A program made the translations under genes and the position numbers. The notes under the pieces are model-generated. The model worked only from the letters and a program-made list of their open reading frames with translations. It was not told the origin of the DNA and did not search any database. From Pseudomonas siliginis (GTDB taxonomy: Bacteria > Pseudomonadota > Gammaproteobacteria > Pseudomonadales > Pseudomonadaceae): 64,000 nucleotides of DNA. Of the stretch, positions 52,554 to 61,654 are shown in pieces; the stretch's first letter is position 1; every line of letters starts with the position of its first letter. The stretch covers positions 1-64,000 of the forward strand of contig NZ_JAHSTW010000012.1 in the NCBI RefSeq assembly GCF_019145195.1, read 5' to 3'.

Positions 52554-52684
52554 CCCCCTAAATTGCTTTCAAGTTAATGATTTGCAACTTATTTCAGATT
52601 CCAACCCGGTGGGTTGAAACGCTGCCGGTGACTGACTGCGGGGCGCACTTTACAAGCCTTTTCCTTTGAGTTCAACAGCCTGGC

Positions 52685-52715
52685 GAAAAAAAGGCCTCGC
52701 AATGCGAGGCCTTCC
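52685..52715 (-). terminator. clpB terminator
   Basis: AAGGCCTCGC pairs with GCGAGGCCTT across AAT, and seven Ts follow on the minus strand, 21 bases after the clpB stop. Confidence 0.93.
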
Positions 52716-52735
52716 CGGTTTCATTGCCCTGAGGC

Positions 52736-55300
52736 TTAGCCGAAAACGATTTCGTCGTTCTCGACCTTGCCGGTGGCGGTGTCGCCCGGCATGAAATGAC
52801 CCGACAGGATCAACTGCGCCAGCGGGTTTTCGATCCAGCGCTGGATCGCCCGTTTCAAAGGACGTGCGCCATACACCGGGTCGTAACCGACGGCGATCAG
52901 CTTGTCCATCGCTTCCGGGCTCAGCTCCAGCTTCAGCTCGCGCTCGGCCAGACGGCTGCGCAGGCGACCCAACTGGATCTCGGTAATCCCGGCGATCTGA
53001 TCCCGCGCCAGCGGCTCGAAGATCACCACCTCGTCAACGCGGTTGATGAACTCCGGACGGAAGTGCGAGGTCAGCGCGTCCATCACAGCAGCACGCTGCG
53101 CCTCACGATCACCGACCAGTTCCTGGATCTGCATCGACCCGAGGTTGGAGGTCATCACGATCACCGTGTTGCGGAAGTCCACCGTACGCCCGTGACTGTC
53201 GGTCAGCCGGCCATCCTCAAGCACTTGCAGAAGGATGTTGAACACATCCGGATGGGCCTTCTCGACTTCGTCCATGAGGATCACCGAGTAAGGCTTGCGA
53301 CGCACCGCTTCGGTCAGATAACCGCCCTCTTCATAGCCGACGTAGCCTGGTGGCGCACCGATCAGACGGGCCACGGAGTGTTTCTCCATGAATTCGGACA
53401 TGTCGATCCGCACCATCGCCTCTTCAGTATCGAAGAGGAACTCGGCCAAAGCCTTGCACAGCTCGGTTTTACCGACACCGGTCGGGCCGAGGAACATGAA
53501 CGAGCCGCTCGGCCGATTCGGGTCGGACAGCCCGGCGCGGGAACGCCGCACGGCGTTGGCCACAGCCACGACCGCTTCTTCCTGACCGATTACCCGTTTG
53601 TGCAACAGGCTCTCCATCTTCATCAGCTTGTCGCGCTCGCCTTCGAGCATTTTCGACACCGGGATGCCGGTCCACTTCGACACGACTTCGGCAATCTCTT
53701 CTTCAGTCACCTTGCTGCGCAGCAACTGGTTTTCGCTCTTGCCGTGCTGGTCGACCATTTGCAGGCTGCGCTCCAGGTCGGGGATCACCCCGTACTGCAA
53801 CTCGGCCATGCGGTTCAGGTCGCCTTTGCGGCGTGCGGCTTCCAGTTCCTGGCGCGACTGTTCGATCTTCTGCTGAATCTGCGCAGAACCCTGCACCTCG
53901 GCTTTCTCCGAGTTCCAGATTTCCTCCAGATCGGAATACTCACGTTCGTGACGCTCGATTTCTTCCTGGAGTTTTTCCAAGCGTTTCTTCGCCGCGTCGT
54001 CGCTTTCTTTCTTCAGCGCCTGGGATTCCACCTTCAGCTGAATCAGGCGCCGCTCCAGACGATCGAGTACTTCCGGTTTGGAGTCGATCTCCATGCGGAT
54101 ACGGCTGGCCGCCTCGTCGATCAGGTCGATGGCCTTGTCCGGCAGCTGTCGATCCGTGATGTAGCGATGGCTAAGCTTGGCCGCAGCGATGATCGCGCCA
54201 TCGGTGATCGCCACTTTGTGGTGGACCTCGTAACGCTCCTTGAGGCCACGCAGAATCGCGATGGTGTCTTCTTCGCTCGGCTCGTCCACCAGAACTTTCT
54301 GGAAACGCCGCTCGAGCGCCGCGTCCTTCTCTATATATTGGCGGTACTCATTGAGCGTGGTCGCGCCGACGCAGTGCAGCTCGCCGCGAGCCAGCGCAGG
54401 CTTGAGCATGTTGCCAGCGTCCATCGAGCCTTCGCCTTTACCGGCGCCGACCATGGTGTGCAGTTCGTCGATGAACAGAATGATCTGCCCTTCCTGCTTC
54501 GACAGTTCGTTGAGCAACGATTTCAGGCGCTCTTCGAACTCACCGCGATACTTGGCGCCGGCAATCAGCGCGCCCATGTCCAGCGACAGCAGGCGCTTGC
54601 CTTTAAGGCCGTCCGGCACTTCGCCGTTGATGATGCGCTGCGCCAGCCCTTCGGCGATCGCGGTTTTACCCACGCCAGGCTCACCGATCAGCACCGGGTT
54701 GTTCTTGGTGCGGCGTTGCAGAACCTGAATGGTGCGACGGATCTCGTCGTCACGGCCGATCACCGGATCAAGCTTGCCGTCTTCGGCGCGCTTGGTCAGG
54801 TCGACGGTGTACTTGTCCAGCGCCTGCCGCGACTCTTCGTGGTTGGCGTCATTCACCGCTTCGCCACCACGCAGGTTATTGATCGCGTTTTCCAGGGCTT
54901 TCTTGCTCACGCCTTGGCCGAGCAGCAACTTGCCGAGCTTGCTGTTCTCGTCCATCGCGGCGAGCAGCACCAGTTCGCTGGAAATGAACTGGTCGCCCTT
55001 CTGCTGAGCCAGACGGTCAGCCTGATTGAGCAGGCGCGCCAGATCCTGCGACATGTTGACGTCGCCGGTCGGATTCTGGATTTTCGGTAGTTGATCGAGC
55101 TCTTTGGTCAGCTCTTTACGCAAGCTGTTGACGTCGAAGCCTACTTGCATCAGCAACGGCTTGATCGAACCGCCCTGCTGTTCAAGCATGGCCTGCATCA
55201 AATGCGCCGGCTCGATGGCCGGATGATCGTGGCCAACCGCCAACGACTGGGCGTCGGACAGGGCCAACTGTAATTTGCTGGTTAAACGGTCAATACGCAT
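52736..55300 (-). CDS. clpB: ATP-dependent chaperone ClpB
   Basis: ClpB is the Hsp100 disaggregase that works with DnaK. The 854-residue protein has the Clp N-domain, AAA-1 with Walker A GEPGVGKT near residue 204, the M-domain coiled coil (about 400-520, rich in Glu/Lys/Leu) and AAA-2 with Walker A GPTGVGKT near residue 604. No ClpP-binding IGL loop is present, as expected. AAGGAAGGTG precedes the ATG, and a sigma-32 promoter lies 74-101 bases upstream. Confidence 0.97.
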   Translation of the reverse strand: MRIDRLTSKLQLALSDAQSLAVGHDHPAIEPAHLMQAMLEQQGGSIKPLLMQVGFDVNSLRKELTKELDQLPKIQNPTGDVNMSQDLARLLNQADRLAQQKGDQFISSELVLLAAMDENSKLGKLLLGQGVSKKALENAINNLRGGEAVNDANHEESRQALDKYTVDLTKRAEDGKLDPVIGRDDEIRRTIQVLQRRTKNNPVLIGEPGVGKTAIAEGLAQRIINGEVPDGLKGKRLLSLDMGALIAGAKYRGEFEERLKSLLNELSKQEGQIILFIDELHTMVGAGKGEGSMDAGNMLKPALARGELHCVGATTLNEYRQYIEKDAALERRFQKVLVDEPSEEDTIAILRGLKERYEVHHKVAITDGAIIAAAKLSHRYITDRQLPDKAIDLIDEAASRIRMEIDSKPEVLDRLERRLIQLKVESQALKKESDDAAKKRLEKLQEEIERHEREYSDLEEIWNSEKAEVQGSAQIQQKIEQSRQELEAARRKGDLNRMAELQYGVIPDLERSLQMVDQHGKSENQLLRSKVTEEEIAEVVSKWTGIPVSKMLEGERDKLMKMESLLHKRVIGQEEAVVAVANAVRRSRAGLSDPNRPSGSFMFLGPTGVGKTELCKALAEFLFDTEEAMVRIDMSEFMEKHSVARLIGAPPGYVGYEEGGYLTEAVRRKPYSVILMDEVEKAHPDVFNILLQVLEDGRLTDSHGRTVDFRNTVIVMTSNLGSMQIQELVGDREAQRAAVMDALTSHFRPEFINRVDEVVIFEPLARDQIAGITEIQLGRLRSRLAERELKLELSPEAMDKLIAVGYDPVYGARPLKRAIQRWIENPLAQLILSGHFMPGDTATGKVENDEIVFG

Positions 55301-55373
55301 GGGTCACCTTCCTTTTGAGCAGGCCGGACCTAAGAAACCATCCTGAATAAAGAAACCTGCCAGATACCACTGT

Positions 55374-55401
55374 AGATGCGGTCGATTCTGGGAGATTCAA
55401 G
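55374..55401 (-). promoter_or_regulatory. Sigma-32 (heat-shock) promoter of clpB
   Basis: The minus strand reads CTTGAA-N14-CCGCATCT, close to the RpoH consensus CTTGAA-N11-16-CCCCATNT with one change in the -10. It lies at the right distance from the clpB start and overlaps the intergenic gap to pgeF. Confidence 0.85.
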
Positions 55402-55430
55402 CGTCGGAGAGTTGATGCAGATCAGAGAGT

Positions 55431-56153
55431 TTAGCGGGTGAGCCAAACAAGGGAGGCGAAACGACCGGTGCGCGACGCACGGCGGTAAGAAAAGAAACGC
55501 GGATCGGTCACGGTGCAGAAACCGCCACCATAAACAGCCGTGACACCCCGTTCAGCCAGACGCAGGCGCGCCAGCAGATAAATATCAGCCATGAACTTGC
55601 CGGCATTGTTGCTCGGTACGAACGCTTCTGCTGCTTCAGGCAGTTGATTGATGAAGACTTCCCGTACTTCCGGACCGACTTCAAAGGCTTTGGGGCCAAT
55701 GGCCGGGCCGAGCCAGACCAGTACCTCGTCAGCAGGAACATCGAGGCTGTCGAGAGTTGCCTCAAGCACGCCCGCCGCCAGACCACGCCAACCGGCATGG
55801 GCCGCCGCTACGCGAGTGCCCGCACGATCGCAGAACAACGCCGGCAAGCAATCCGCCGTCATCGCCGCGCAGGCGACTCCCGGTGTTGCCGTCCAGCTGG
55901 CATCTGCAGTTGCAACAATGCCCGGATCAGCATGGGCAACGGTGATCCCGTGCACTTGCTGCAACCAGGCAGGCTGTATGGAGAAGTGATCGGTCAAGCG
56001 TCGACGGTTCTCGGCGACGTCCTGCGGACGATCATCGACGTGATCGCCCAGATTCAGGCTGTCGAACGGCGCCTCGCTGACACCGCCCTCGCGGGTGGTG
56101 ACACAGGCCTTGACGCTGGCCGGCGCAGGCCAGTCCGGCGTCAGCCAGTTCAT
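55431..56153 (-). CDS. pgeF: PgeF (YfiH), peptidoglycan-editing/purine nucleoside-type enzyme
   Basis: This 240-residue protein of the YfiH/DUF152 laccase-domain family has been described as a polyphenol oxidase, a purine nucleoside phosphorylase-like enzyme and a peptidoglycan-editing factor. Family motifs are QVHG (near residue 65, metal-binding His), MTADCLPALFCD (catalytic Cys/Asp) and AAHAGWRGLAAGVLEATL (second metal-binding His). Its start overlaps the rluD stop by four bases (ATGA), so the pair is co-translated. clpB follows on the same strand but has its own promoter. Confidence 0.93.
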   Translation of the reverse strand: MNWLTPDWPAPASVKACVTTREGGVSEAPFDSLNLGDHVDDRPQDVAENRRRLTDHFSIQPAWLQQVHGITVAHADPGIVATADASWTATPGVACAAMTADCLPALFCDRAGTRVAAAHAGWRGLAAGVLEATLDSLDVPADEVLVWLGPAIGPKAFEVGPEVREVFINQLPEAAEAFVPSNNAGKFMADIYLLARLRLAERGVTAVYGGGFCTVTDPRFFSYRRASRTGRFASLVWLTR

Positions 56154-57112
56154 CCGACGAAGGCCTCGCGATCCTGCTTGAGCAGGGTCAGCAGCCAGAC
56201 GAAATCTTCCGGCAGCGGCGATTCCCAGCTCATGCGCTCACCGCTCGTCGGATGATCGAGTTCAAGGAAACGCGCGTGCAGCGCCTGACGCGGGAAGTGC
56301 TTGAGCGATTCCACCATGGTCGGGTTGGCCGCAGGCGGAATGCGGAAACGCCCGCCGTACGCCGGATCGCCGACCAACGGGAAGTTGATGTGGGCCATGT
56401 GCACGCGGATCTGGTGGGTCCGACCGGTTTCCAGTTTCACCCGCACGTGGGTGTGCGAACGGAAACGCTCGAGCACGCGGTAATGGCTGACGGCAGGCTT
56501 GCCGCCTTCCATCACTGCCATGCGCTGGCGTTGCTGGCCGTGACGACCGATCGGCGCATTGATCTTGCCACCGGCGGTGACAACGCCAATGACGATGCAC
56601 TCATAGATGCGGCTGACACTGCGGCTCTGCAATTGCGCAACCAGTTTGGTCTGCGCCTGAATGGTCTTGGCCACCACCATCAGACCGGTGGTGTCCTTGT
56701 CCAGACGATGCACGATACCGGCGCGCGGGACATTGATGATGTCCGGCACATGGTGCAACAAAGCGTTGAGCAGGGTGCCATCGGCGTGACCGGCGGCCGG
56801 GTGCACCACCAGACCCGCAGGCTTGTTGATCACCAGGATGTCGTCGTCTTCATAGACGATATCGAGCTCGATGTCCTGGGCGATCCACTCGCCCTGGGCT
56901 TCCTGCTCGGCAGTCAGCTCAAGGACGGCACCGCCATGCACAATGTCGCGCGGGCGGATCACCGCCCCGTCCACAGTCAGGCGACCTTCTTTGATCCAGG
57001 CGGAAAGGCGCGAGCGTGAGTGCTCAGCGAAGAGTTGGGCGGCGACTTGATCGAGGCGTTGGCCGCCCAATTCGGACGGCACCTCTGCGCGAAGTTCAAT
57101 TTTATCGGACAT
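56150..57112 (-). CDS. rluD: 23S rRNA pseudouridine(1911/1915/1917) synthase RluD
   Basis: RluD makes three pseudouridines in helix 69 of 23S rRNA. The 320-residue protein has an N-terminal S4-like RNA-binding domain (LGGQRLDQVAAQLFAEHSRS) and the catalytic RluA-type domain with the signature HRLDKDTTGLMVVAKT, which includes the catalytic Asp. GRTHQIRVHMAHI is the second motif. I use the ATG at 57112 (MSDKIELRAE), the family start. It is divergent from bamD, an order kept in many proteobacteria. Confidence 0.95.
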   Translation of the reverse strand: MSDKIELRAEVPSELGGQRLDQVAAQLFAEHSRSRLSAWIKEGRLTVDGAVIRPRDIVHGGAVLELTAEQEAQGEWIAQDIELDIVYEDDDILVINKPAGLVVHPAAGHADGTLLNALLHHVPDIINVPRAGIVHRLDKDTTGLMVVAKTIQAQTKLVAQLQSRSVSRIYECIVIGVVTAGGKINAPIGRHGQQRQRMAVMEGGKPAVSHYRVLERFRSHTHVRVKLETGRTHQIRVHMAHINFPLVGDPAYGGRFRIPPAANPTMVESLKHFPRQALHARFLELDHPTSGERMSWESPLPEDFVWLLTLLKQDREAFVG

Positions 57113-57263
57113 GCTCGGACTGGGCGTCGGCACAGCCTTTGGTTTCGGCTGCGCGCTTGTGGTTAAATACGGCGTCTTTTGCCCCGAGGCTTTTCAACGG
57201 GGCGCTCATCATAACAGGACGGCCCCGCCCAAGACAGCGGCCGTCATAGGGACGCAAGCCGCC

Positions 57264-58280
57264 ATGCAAGTGAAACACCTGCTGCTGATCGCCATCCTCG
57301 CATTGACCGCTGCTTGCTCATCGAAGGAAGTCGTAGACGAAAACCTCAGCGAAGCCGAGCTGTATCAGCAGGCTCAGACTGACCTGGACAACAACAGCTA
57401 CACCAGCGCCACAGCCAAGCTGAAGGCTCTGGAGTCGCGTTATCCGTTCGGTCGCTACGCCGATCAGGCTCAGCTGGAGTTGATCTACGCCAACTACAAG
57501 AACGCCGAGCCGGAAGCTGCAAAGTCTGCCGCCGAGCGATTCATTCGTTTGCATCCGCAGCATCCGAACGTGGATTACGCGTACTACCTCAAGGGTCTGA
57601 CCTCGTTCGACCAGGACGTCGGCCTGCTGGCGCGCTTCCTGCCGCTGGACATGACCAAGCGCGACCCGGGCGCCGCCCGTGACTCGTACAACGAGTTCGC
57701 GCAGCTGACCAGCCGCTACCCGAACAGCCGCTACGCGCCGGACGCCAAGCAGCGCATGATCTATCTGCGCAACCTGCTGGCGGCCTACGAAATCCACGTT
57801 GCTGACTACTACCTGACCCGTCAGGCTTACGTAGCCGCTGCCAACCGTGGCAAGTATGTCGTGGAAAACTTCCAGGAAACCCCATCGGTCGGCGACGGCC
57901 TGGCGGTGATGACCGAAGCCTACCAGCGTCTGCACCTCGACGATCTGGCCGCCACCAGCCTGGAAACCCTGAAGCTCAACTACCCGGATCACCCGAGCCT
58001 GGAAGATGGCCAGTTCGTGCCACGCGTAGCCGAGGCTGACAACCGTTCGTTCCTGAGCAAAGCGACTTTGGGCCTGATCGAATCGCGTCCACCGCTGCCG
58101 CCGGGCGAAACCCGCGCCAACCAGGACGTGCAGAAGCAGTTCCAGGACGCGAAAGATGCGATCCCGAACGAGCTCAAGCCTAAAGACGAGAACGGCGACG
58201 TGATCGAAGAGCCAGAACCGGAATCCAGCGACACCGATCGCTCGTGGTTCAGCTACATGACCTTCGGCGTGTTCGACTGA
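57264..58280 (+). CDS. bamD: Outer-membrane assembly lipoprotein BamD
   Basis: BamD is the essential TPR lipoprotein of the BAM complex that inserts beta-barrel proteins. The 338-residue protein has a lipoprotein signal (MQVKHLLLIAILALTAAC, Cys at 18) followed by five TPR-like units (ELYQQAQTDLDNNSYTSA; ADQAQLELIYANYKNAEPEA; YYLKGLTSFDQDVG). The C-terminal extension after about residue 260 is longer than in E. coli BamD (245 residues), as in pseudomonads. It starts at ATG 57264; the open frame upstream is non-coding. TTAAATAC near 57161 may be its -10. Confidence 0.95.
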   Translation: MQVKHLLLIAILALTAACSSKEVVDENLSEAELYQQAQTDLDNNSYTSATAKLKALESRYPFGRYADQAQLELIYANYKNAEPEAAKSAAERFIRLHPQHPNVDYAYYLKGLTSFDQDVGLLARFLPLDMTKRDPGAARDSYNEFAQLTSRYPNSRYAPDAKQRMIYLRNLLAAYEIHVADYYLTRQAYVAAANRGKYVVENFQETPSVGDGLAVMTEAYQRLHLDDLAATSLETLKLNYPDHPSLEDGQFVPRVAEADNRSFLSKATLGLIESRPPLPPGETRANQDVQKQFQDAKDAIPNELKPKDENGDVIEEPEPESSDTDRSWFSYMTFGVFD

Positions 58281-58296
58281 TCACACCGGCTGTACG

Positions 58297-58327
58297 AAAA
58301 AGGGAGATCTGCGGATCTCCCTTTTTT
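58297..58327 (+). terminator. bamD terminator
   Basis: AAAAGGGAGATC pairs with GATCTCCCTTTT across TGCG and a T-run follows, 16 bases after the bamD stop. Confidence 0.93.
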
Positions 58328-58406
58328 ATTGCCGCACTTTAATAGGCTGTGCGCTGATCGGGTCCTTGGCTAAACTGCCGGATCATCAGTCGAAAAGCCG
58401 CTCATC

Positions 58407-58640
58407 ATGCTTCGTTTATTGTTCTGGATTGCCCTGATCTTCGCCGCCATCTGGCTCTGGCGCAAATTCAAGGCCCCCGCCTCGTCCACCCGATCGCCGC
58501 GCGAACAGGACGCGCCGCCGATGGTGCGTTGCGCCCACTGCGGCGTGCACCTGCCGCGCGACCGCGCGCTGGGCAACCAGCAACTGTGGTATTGCAGCCA
58601 GGCTCATCTCGAGCAAGGTCCGGGCGCCAGTGGTCGCTGA
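58407..58640 (+). CDS. PP0621 family zinc-ribbon-like membrane protein
   Basis: This 77-residue protein has an N-terminal transmembrane helix (MLRLLFWIALIFAAIWLWRK) and a C-terminal treble-clef-like region with CAHC and, 24 residues later, YCSQAH, which could bind zinc through Cys and His. The family has no known function. The last 11 bases overlap the GTG start of pilS, so pilS is probably translated with it. A role in pilus regulation is possible from position only. Confidence 0.82.
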   Translation: MLRLLFWIALIFAAIWLWRKFKAPASSTRSPREQDAPPMVRCAHCGVHLPRDRALGNQQLWYCSQAHLEQGPGASGR

Positions 58641-60219
58641 GGCGGTCAACGCCGACCAGAAACAGGCGCAGCGTCTGCTGCGCCTTTATCACCTGTACCG
58701 TTTAAGTGTCGGCATCACTCTGGTGCTGCTGATCTCCAGCAACATGGACAACCGCCTGCTGACGTCGGCCAACGACGATCTGCTGCGCGGCGGCAGCTGG
58801 CTGTACCTGATCATCAATATGCTGCTGGTGGTGTTCCTCGAAAACACCCGGCGCCCGGCGCAGTTGTTCACCCTGGCCCTCGTCGACGTGCTGCTGTTGT
58901 GCGGCCTGTTCTACGCGGCCGGCGGCGTGGCCAGTGCGCTGGGCAATCTGCTGGTGGTCTCGGTGGCAATCAGCAACACCCTGCTGCGCCGACGCATCGG
59001 CCTGCTGATTGCCGCCATCGCGGCGATCGGCATTGTCGGCCTGAGTTTTCTGCTGGGTCTGAGCCGCCCCTTGAGCGCCAACGCGTACCTGCAAGCCGGC
59101 ACCCTCGGCGCGCTGTGCTTCGCCGCCTCACTGCTGGTGCAAGGGCTGATCCGCCGCCTCGAAGTCAGCGAGACCCTGGCCGAACAGCGCGCCAGCGAGG
59201 TGGTCAGCCTGGAGGCGTTGAATGCGTTGATCCTGCAACGCATGCGCACGGGGATTCTGGTGCTCGACGAGCAACGCCGGGTGCAACTGGCCAATCACAG
59301 TGCGCAGAGTCTGCTCGGCCATAGTCACCTGCAAGGTCATTTGATCGACGAATATTCGCCAGCACTCGTCGAGCGTCTGCAACTGTGGCGTAACAACCCG
59401 ACCTTGCGCCCGCAGAGCCTGAAAATCCCCGGCAATGGCCTTGAGCTGCAACCCAGCTTCATCGCCCTTGAGCAGAGTCCGAACCAGCAGACGCTGGTGT
59501 TTCTCGAAGACCTGGCGCAAATCACCCAACAAGCCCAGCAACTCAAGCTCGCTGCGCTCGGGCGTTTGACCGCCGGCATCTCCCATGAAATTCGCAATCC
59601 ACTGGGCGCGATCAGTCATGCCGCGCAGCTGTTGGCCGAGTCCGAGGAACTCGATAGCGCAGATCGACGTCTGACGCAGATTATTCAAGACCACTCCCAG
59701 CGCATGAACCGAGTCATCGAAAACGTCCTGCAACTGTCCCGCCGCCAGCAAAGCGCGCCGCAACGGCTGGACCTCAAGCCGTGGCTGGAAGACTTCGTCG
59801 GCGAAACCCGCGAGCAGGCCAACGAGCGCCAGCACATTCATCTGCGGATCAATTCAGGAGATTTCACCACGCTGATGGACCCCAACCAATTGCGGCAGAT
59901 TCTCGACAATCTGATACGCAACGCCTGGCGTCACAGTGCACAACTGCACGAGCAGGCCGACGTCTGGCTGGCACTGTTCGTCGACCCCGACAGCCAATTG
60001 GCAGTGCTCGAAGTGCAGGACAACGGCCCCGGCGTGTCGGCCGAGGAACAGGCACATCTGTTTGAGCCGTTCTTCACTACCAGCAGCCAAGGCACCGGTC
60101 TCGGCCTTTATCTGTCCCGTGAGCTGTGCGAAAGCAACCAGGCACGCCTAGACTTCAAATCACGCCAAGGCGGCGGCTGCTTTTGCATCACTTTTGCTCA
60201 CGGACGGAAACAAAGTTGA
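58630..60219 (+). CDS. pilS: PilS, sensor histidine kinase for pilin expression
   Basis: PilS senses pilin in the inner membrane and controls PilR. The 529-residue protein has six hydrophobic helices in the first ~170 residues, a PAS-like domain (about 195-290), HisKA with phospho-acceptor His near 319 (GISHEIRNPLGA) and a HATPase domain (LRQILDNLIRNAWRHS, VQDNGPGVS, GTGLGLYL). The start is a GTG overlapping the small zinc-ribbon gene. Its stop overlaps the TTG start of pilR (TTGA). Confidence 0.95.
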   Translation: MVAEAVNADQKQAQRLLRLYHLYRLSVGITLVLLISSNMDNRLLTSANDDLLRGGSWLYLIINMLLVVFLENTRRPAQLFTLALVDVLLLCGLFYAAGGVASALGNLLVVSVAISNTLLRRRIGLLIAAIAAIGIVGLSFLLGLSRPLSANAYLQAGTLGALCFAASLLVQGLIRRLEVSETLAEQRASEVVSLEALNALILQRMRTGILVLDEQRRVQLANHSAQSLLGHSHLQGHLIDEYSPALVERLQLWRNNPTLRPQSLKIPGNGLELQPSFIALEQSPNQQTLVFLEDLAQITQQAQQLKLAALGRLTAGISHEIRNPLGAISHAAQLLAESEELDSADRRLTQIIQDHSQRMNRVIENVLQLSRRQQSAPQRLDLKPWLEDFVGETREQANERQHIHLRINSGDFTTLMDPNQLRQILDNLIRNAWRHSAQLHEQADVWLALFVDPDSQLAVLEVQDNGPGVSAEEQAHLFEPFFTTSSQGTGLGLYLSRELCESNQARLDFKSRQGGGCFCITFAHGRKQS

Positions 60220-61562
60220 ATACAAGCCCACGGCAAAAAATTCTAATCGTCGACGACGAACCGGATATCCGCGAGCTCCTGGAAATCACCCTGGGACGGA
60301 TGAAACTCGAGACCTTCAGCGCACGCAATCTGGGCGAAGCTCAGGCGCTGTTGCAGCGTGAGCACTTTGACCTGTGCCTGACCGACATGCGCCTGCCCGA
60401 CGGCACCGGGCTGGAGCTGGTGCAACACATTCAGCAACGCGCTCCACACCTGCCGGTGGCGATGATCACGGCGTACGGAAGCCTGGAAACTGCGATCAAT
60501 GCGCTGAAGGCCGGGGCGTTCGACTTCCTCACCAAACCGGTGGAACTGCCGCGCTTGCGCGAACTGGTCAGCTCGGCGCTGCGCCTGCCGACAGCGGGCG
60601 GCTTGAGCACGGCAATCGAGCGACGCTTGCTGGGCGACTCGCCGCCGATGGCCAATCTGCGCAGGCAGATCGACAAGCTCGCACGCAGTCAGGCGCCGGT
60701 GTACATCAGTGGTGAATCCGGCAGCGGCAAAGAACTGGTCGCCCGTCTGATCCACGAACAAGGTCCGCGCGCCAGCCAGCCGTTTGTGCCGGTGAACTGC
60801 GGGGCGATTCCATCGGAGCTGATGGAAAGCGAGTTCTTCGGTCACCGCAAAGGCAGCTTCACCGGCGCCGTCGAGGACAAACCGGGGCTGTTTCAAGCGG
60901 CCCATGGCGGCACTCTGTTTCTCGATGAAGTAGCCGACCTGCCGCTGTCGATGCAGGTAAAACTGCTGCGAGCGATCCAGGAAAAAGCCGTGCGCAGCGT
61001 CGGCGGCCAGCAGGAAACTGTGGTCGACGTACGCATCCTTTGCGCCACGCACAAAGACCTTGAAGCCGAAGTTTCAGCCGAGCGTTTCCGTCAGGATCTG
61101 TATTACCGGCTCAACGTCATCGAACTGCGCGTACCGTCCCTGCGCGAACGCCGCGACGACATCGAGGCGCTTGCCATGCACGTGCTCAAGCGCCTGGCCA
61201 AAGACACCGGGCAACCCGAAGCGCGCCTGCACCCGCAGGCACTGGAGACGCTGAAGAACTATCGCTTTCCCGGCAATGTGCGCGAACTGGAGAACGTCCT
61301 CGAACGCGCGCACACCCTGTGTGAAAACCGCACGATCGAAGCGCAGGATCTGCGTTTGAGCGAAGGCAATTGCACGGCGGACGGGGCGATGGCCGATCTG
61401 ACGCAGATCGACAATCTCGAGGATTATCTGGAGAGTGTTGAACGCAAACTGATTTTGCAGGCGCTGGAGGAAACCCGCTGGAACCGCACGGCGGCGGCGC
61501 AGCGGTTGAGTCTGTCGTTTCGGTCAATGCGCTATCGGCTGAAGAAGTTGGGCCTGGATTAA
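60216..61562 (+). CDS. pilR: PilR, sigma-54-dependent response regulator
   Basis: PilR activates pilA with RNA polymerase-sigma-54. The 448-residue protein has a receiver domain with phospho-acceptor Asp near residue 57 (CLTDMRLPDG), AAA+ domain with GESGSGKE and the sigma-54 contact loop GSFTGA (Ser for the usual Ala, also in PAO1 PilR as I recall), and a Fis-type helix-turn-helix (RTAAAQRLSLSFRSMRYRLK). I choose the TTG at 60216, which overlaps the pilS stop and gives NTSPRQKILIVDDEP. Confidence 0.94.
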   Translation: MNTSPRQKILIVDDEPDIRELLEITLGRMKLETFSARNLGEAQALLQREHFDLCLTDMRLPDGTGLELVQHIQQRAPHLPVAMITAYGSLETAINALKAGAFDFLTKPVELPRLRELVSSALRLPTAGGLSTAIERRLLGDSPPMANLRRQIDKLARSQAPVYISGESGSGKELVARLIHEQGPRASQPFVPVNCGAIPSELMESEFFGHRKGSFTGAVEDKPGLFQAAHGGTLFLDEVADLPLSMQVKLLRAIQEKAVRSVGGQQETVVDVRILCATHKDLEAEVSAERFRQDLYYRLNVIELRVPSLRERRDDIEALAMHVLKRLAKDTGQPEARLHPQALETLKNYRFPGNVRELENVLERAHTLCENRTIEAQDLRLSEGNCTADGAMADLTQIDNLEDYLESVERKLILQALEETRWNRTAAAQRLSLSFRSMRYRLKKLGLD

Positions 61563-61568
61563 AGGCCC

Positions 61569-61636
61569 CTTCGCGAGCAGGCTCGCTCCCATATTTGGAA
61601 TGAGTATTCCTGAGGGAGCGAGCCTGCTCGCGAAGG
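61569..61636. repeat. Outward-facing REP pair
   Basis: The left arm is CTTCGCGAGCAGGCTCGCTCCC and the right arm its inverted partner GGGAGCGAGCCTGCTCGCGA, so the pair is arranged tail-to-tail, unlike the other REPINs. Only 24 bases separate them. It lies between pilR and thiO, convergent genes. Confidence 0.9.
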
Positions 61637-61654
61637 CGGTCTACCAGCCTCTGA

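Noticed and set aside
52796..55090. 764-codon plus-strand frame opposite clpB
   Set aside because: Antisense shadow of a highly conserved gene; no recognisable motif, unusual amino-acid composition.
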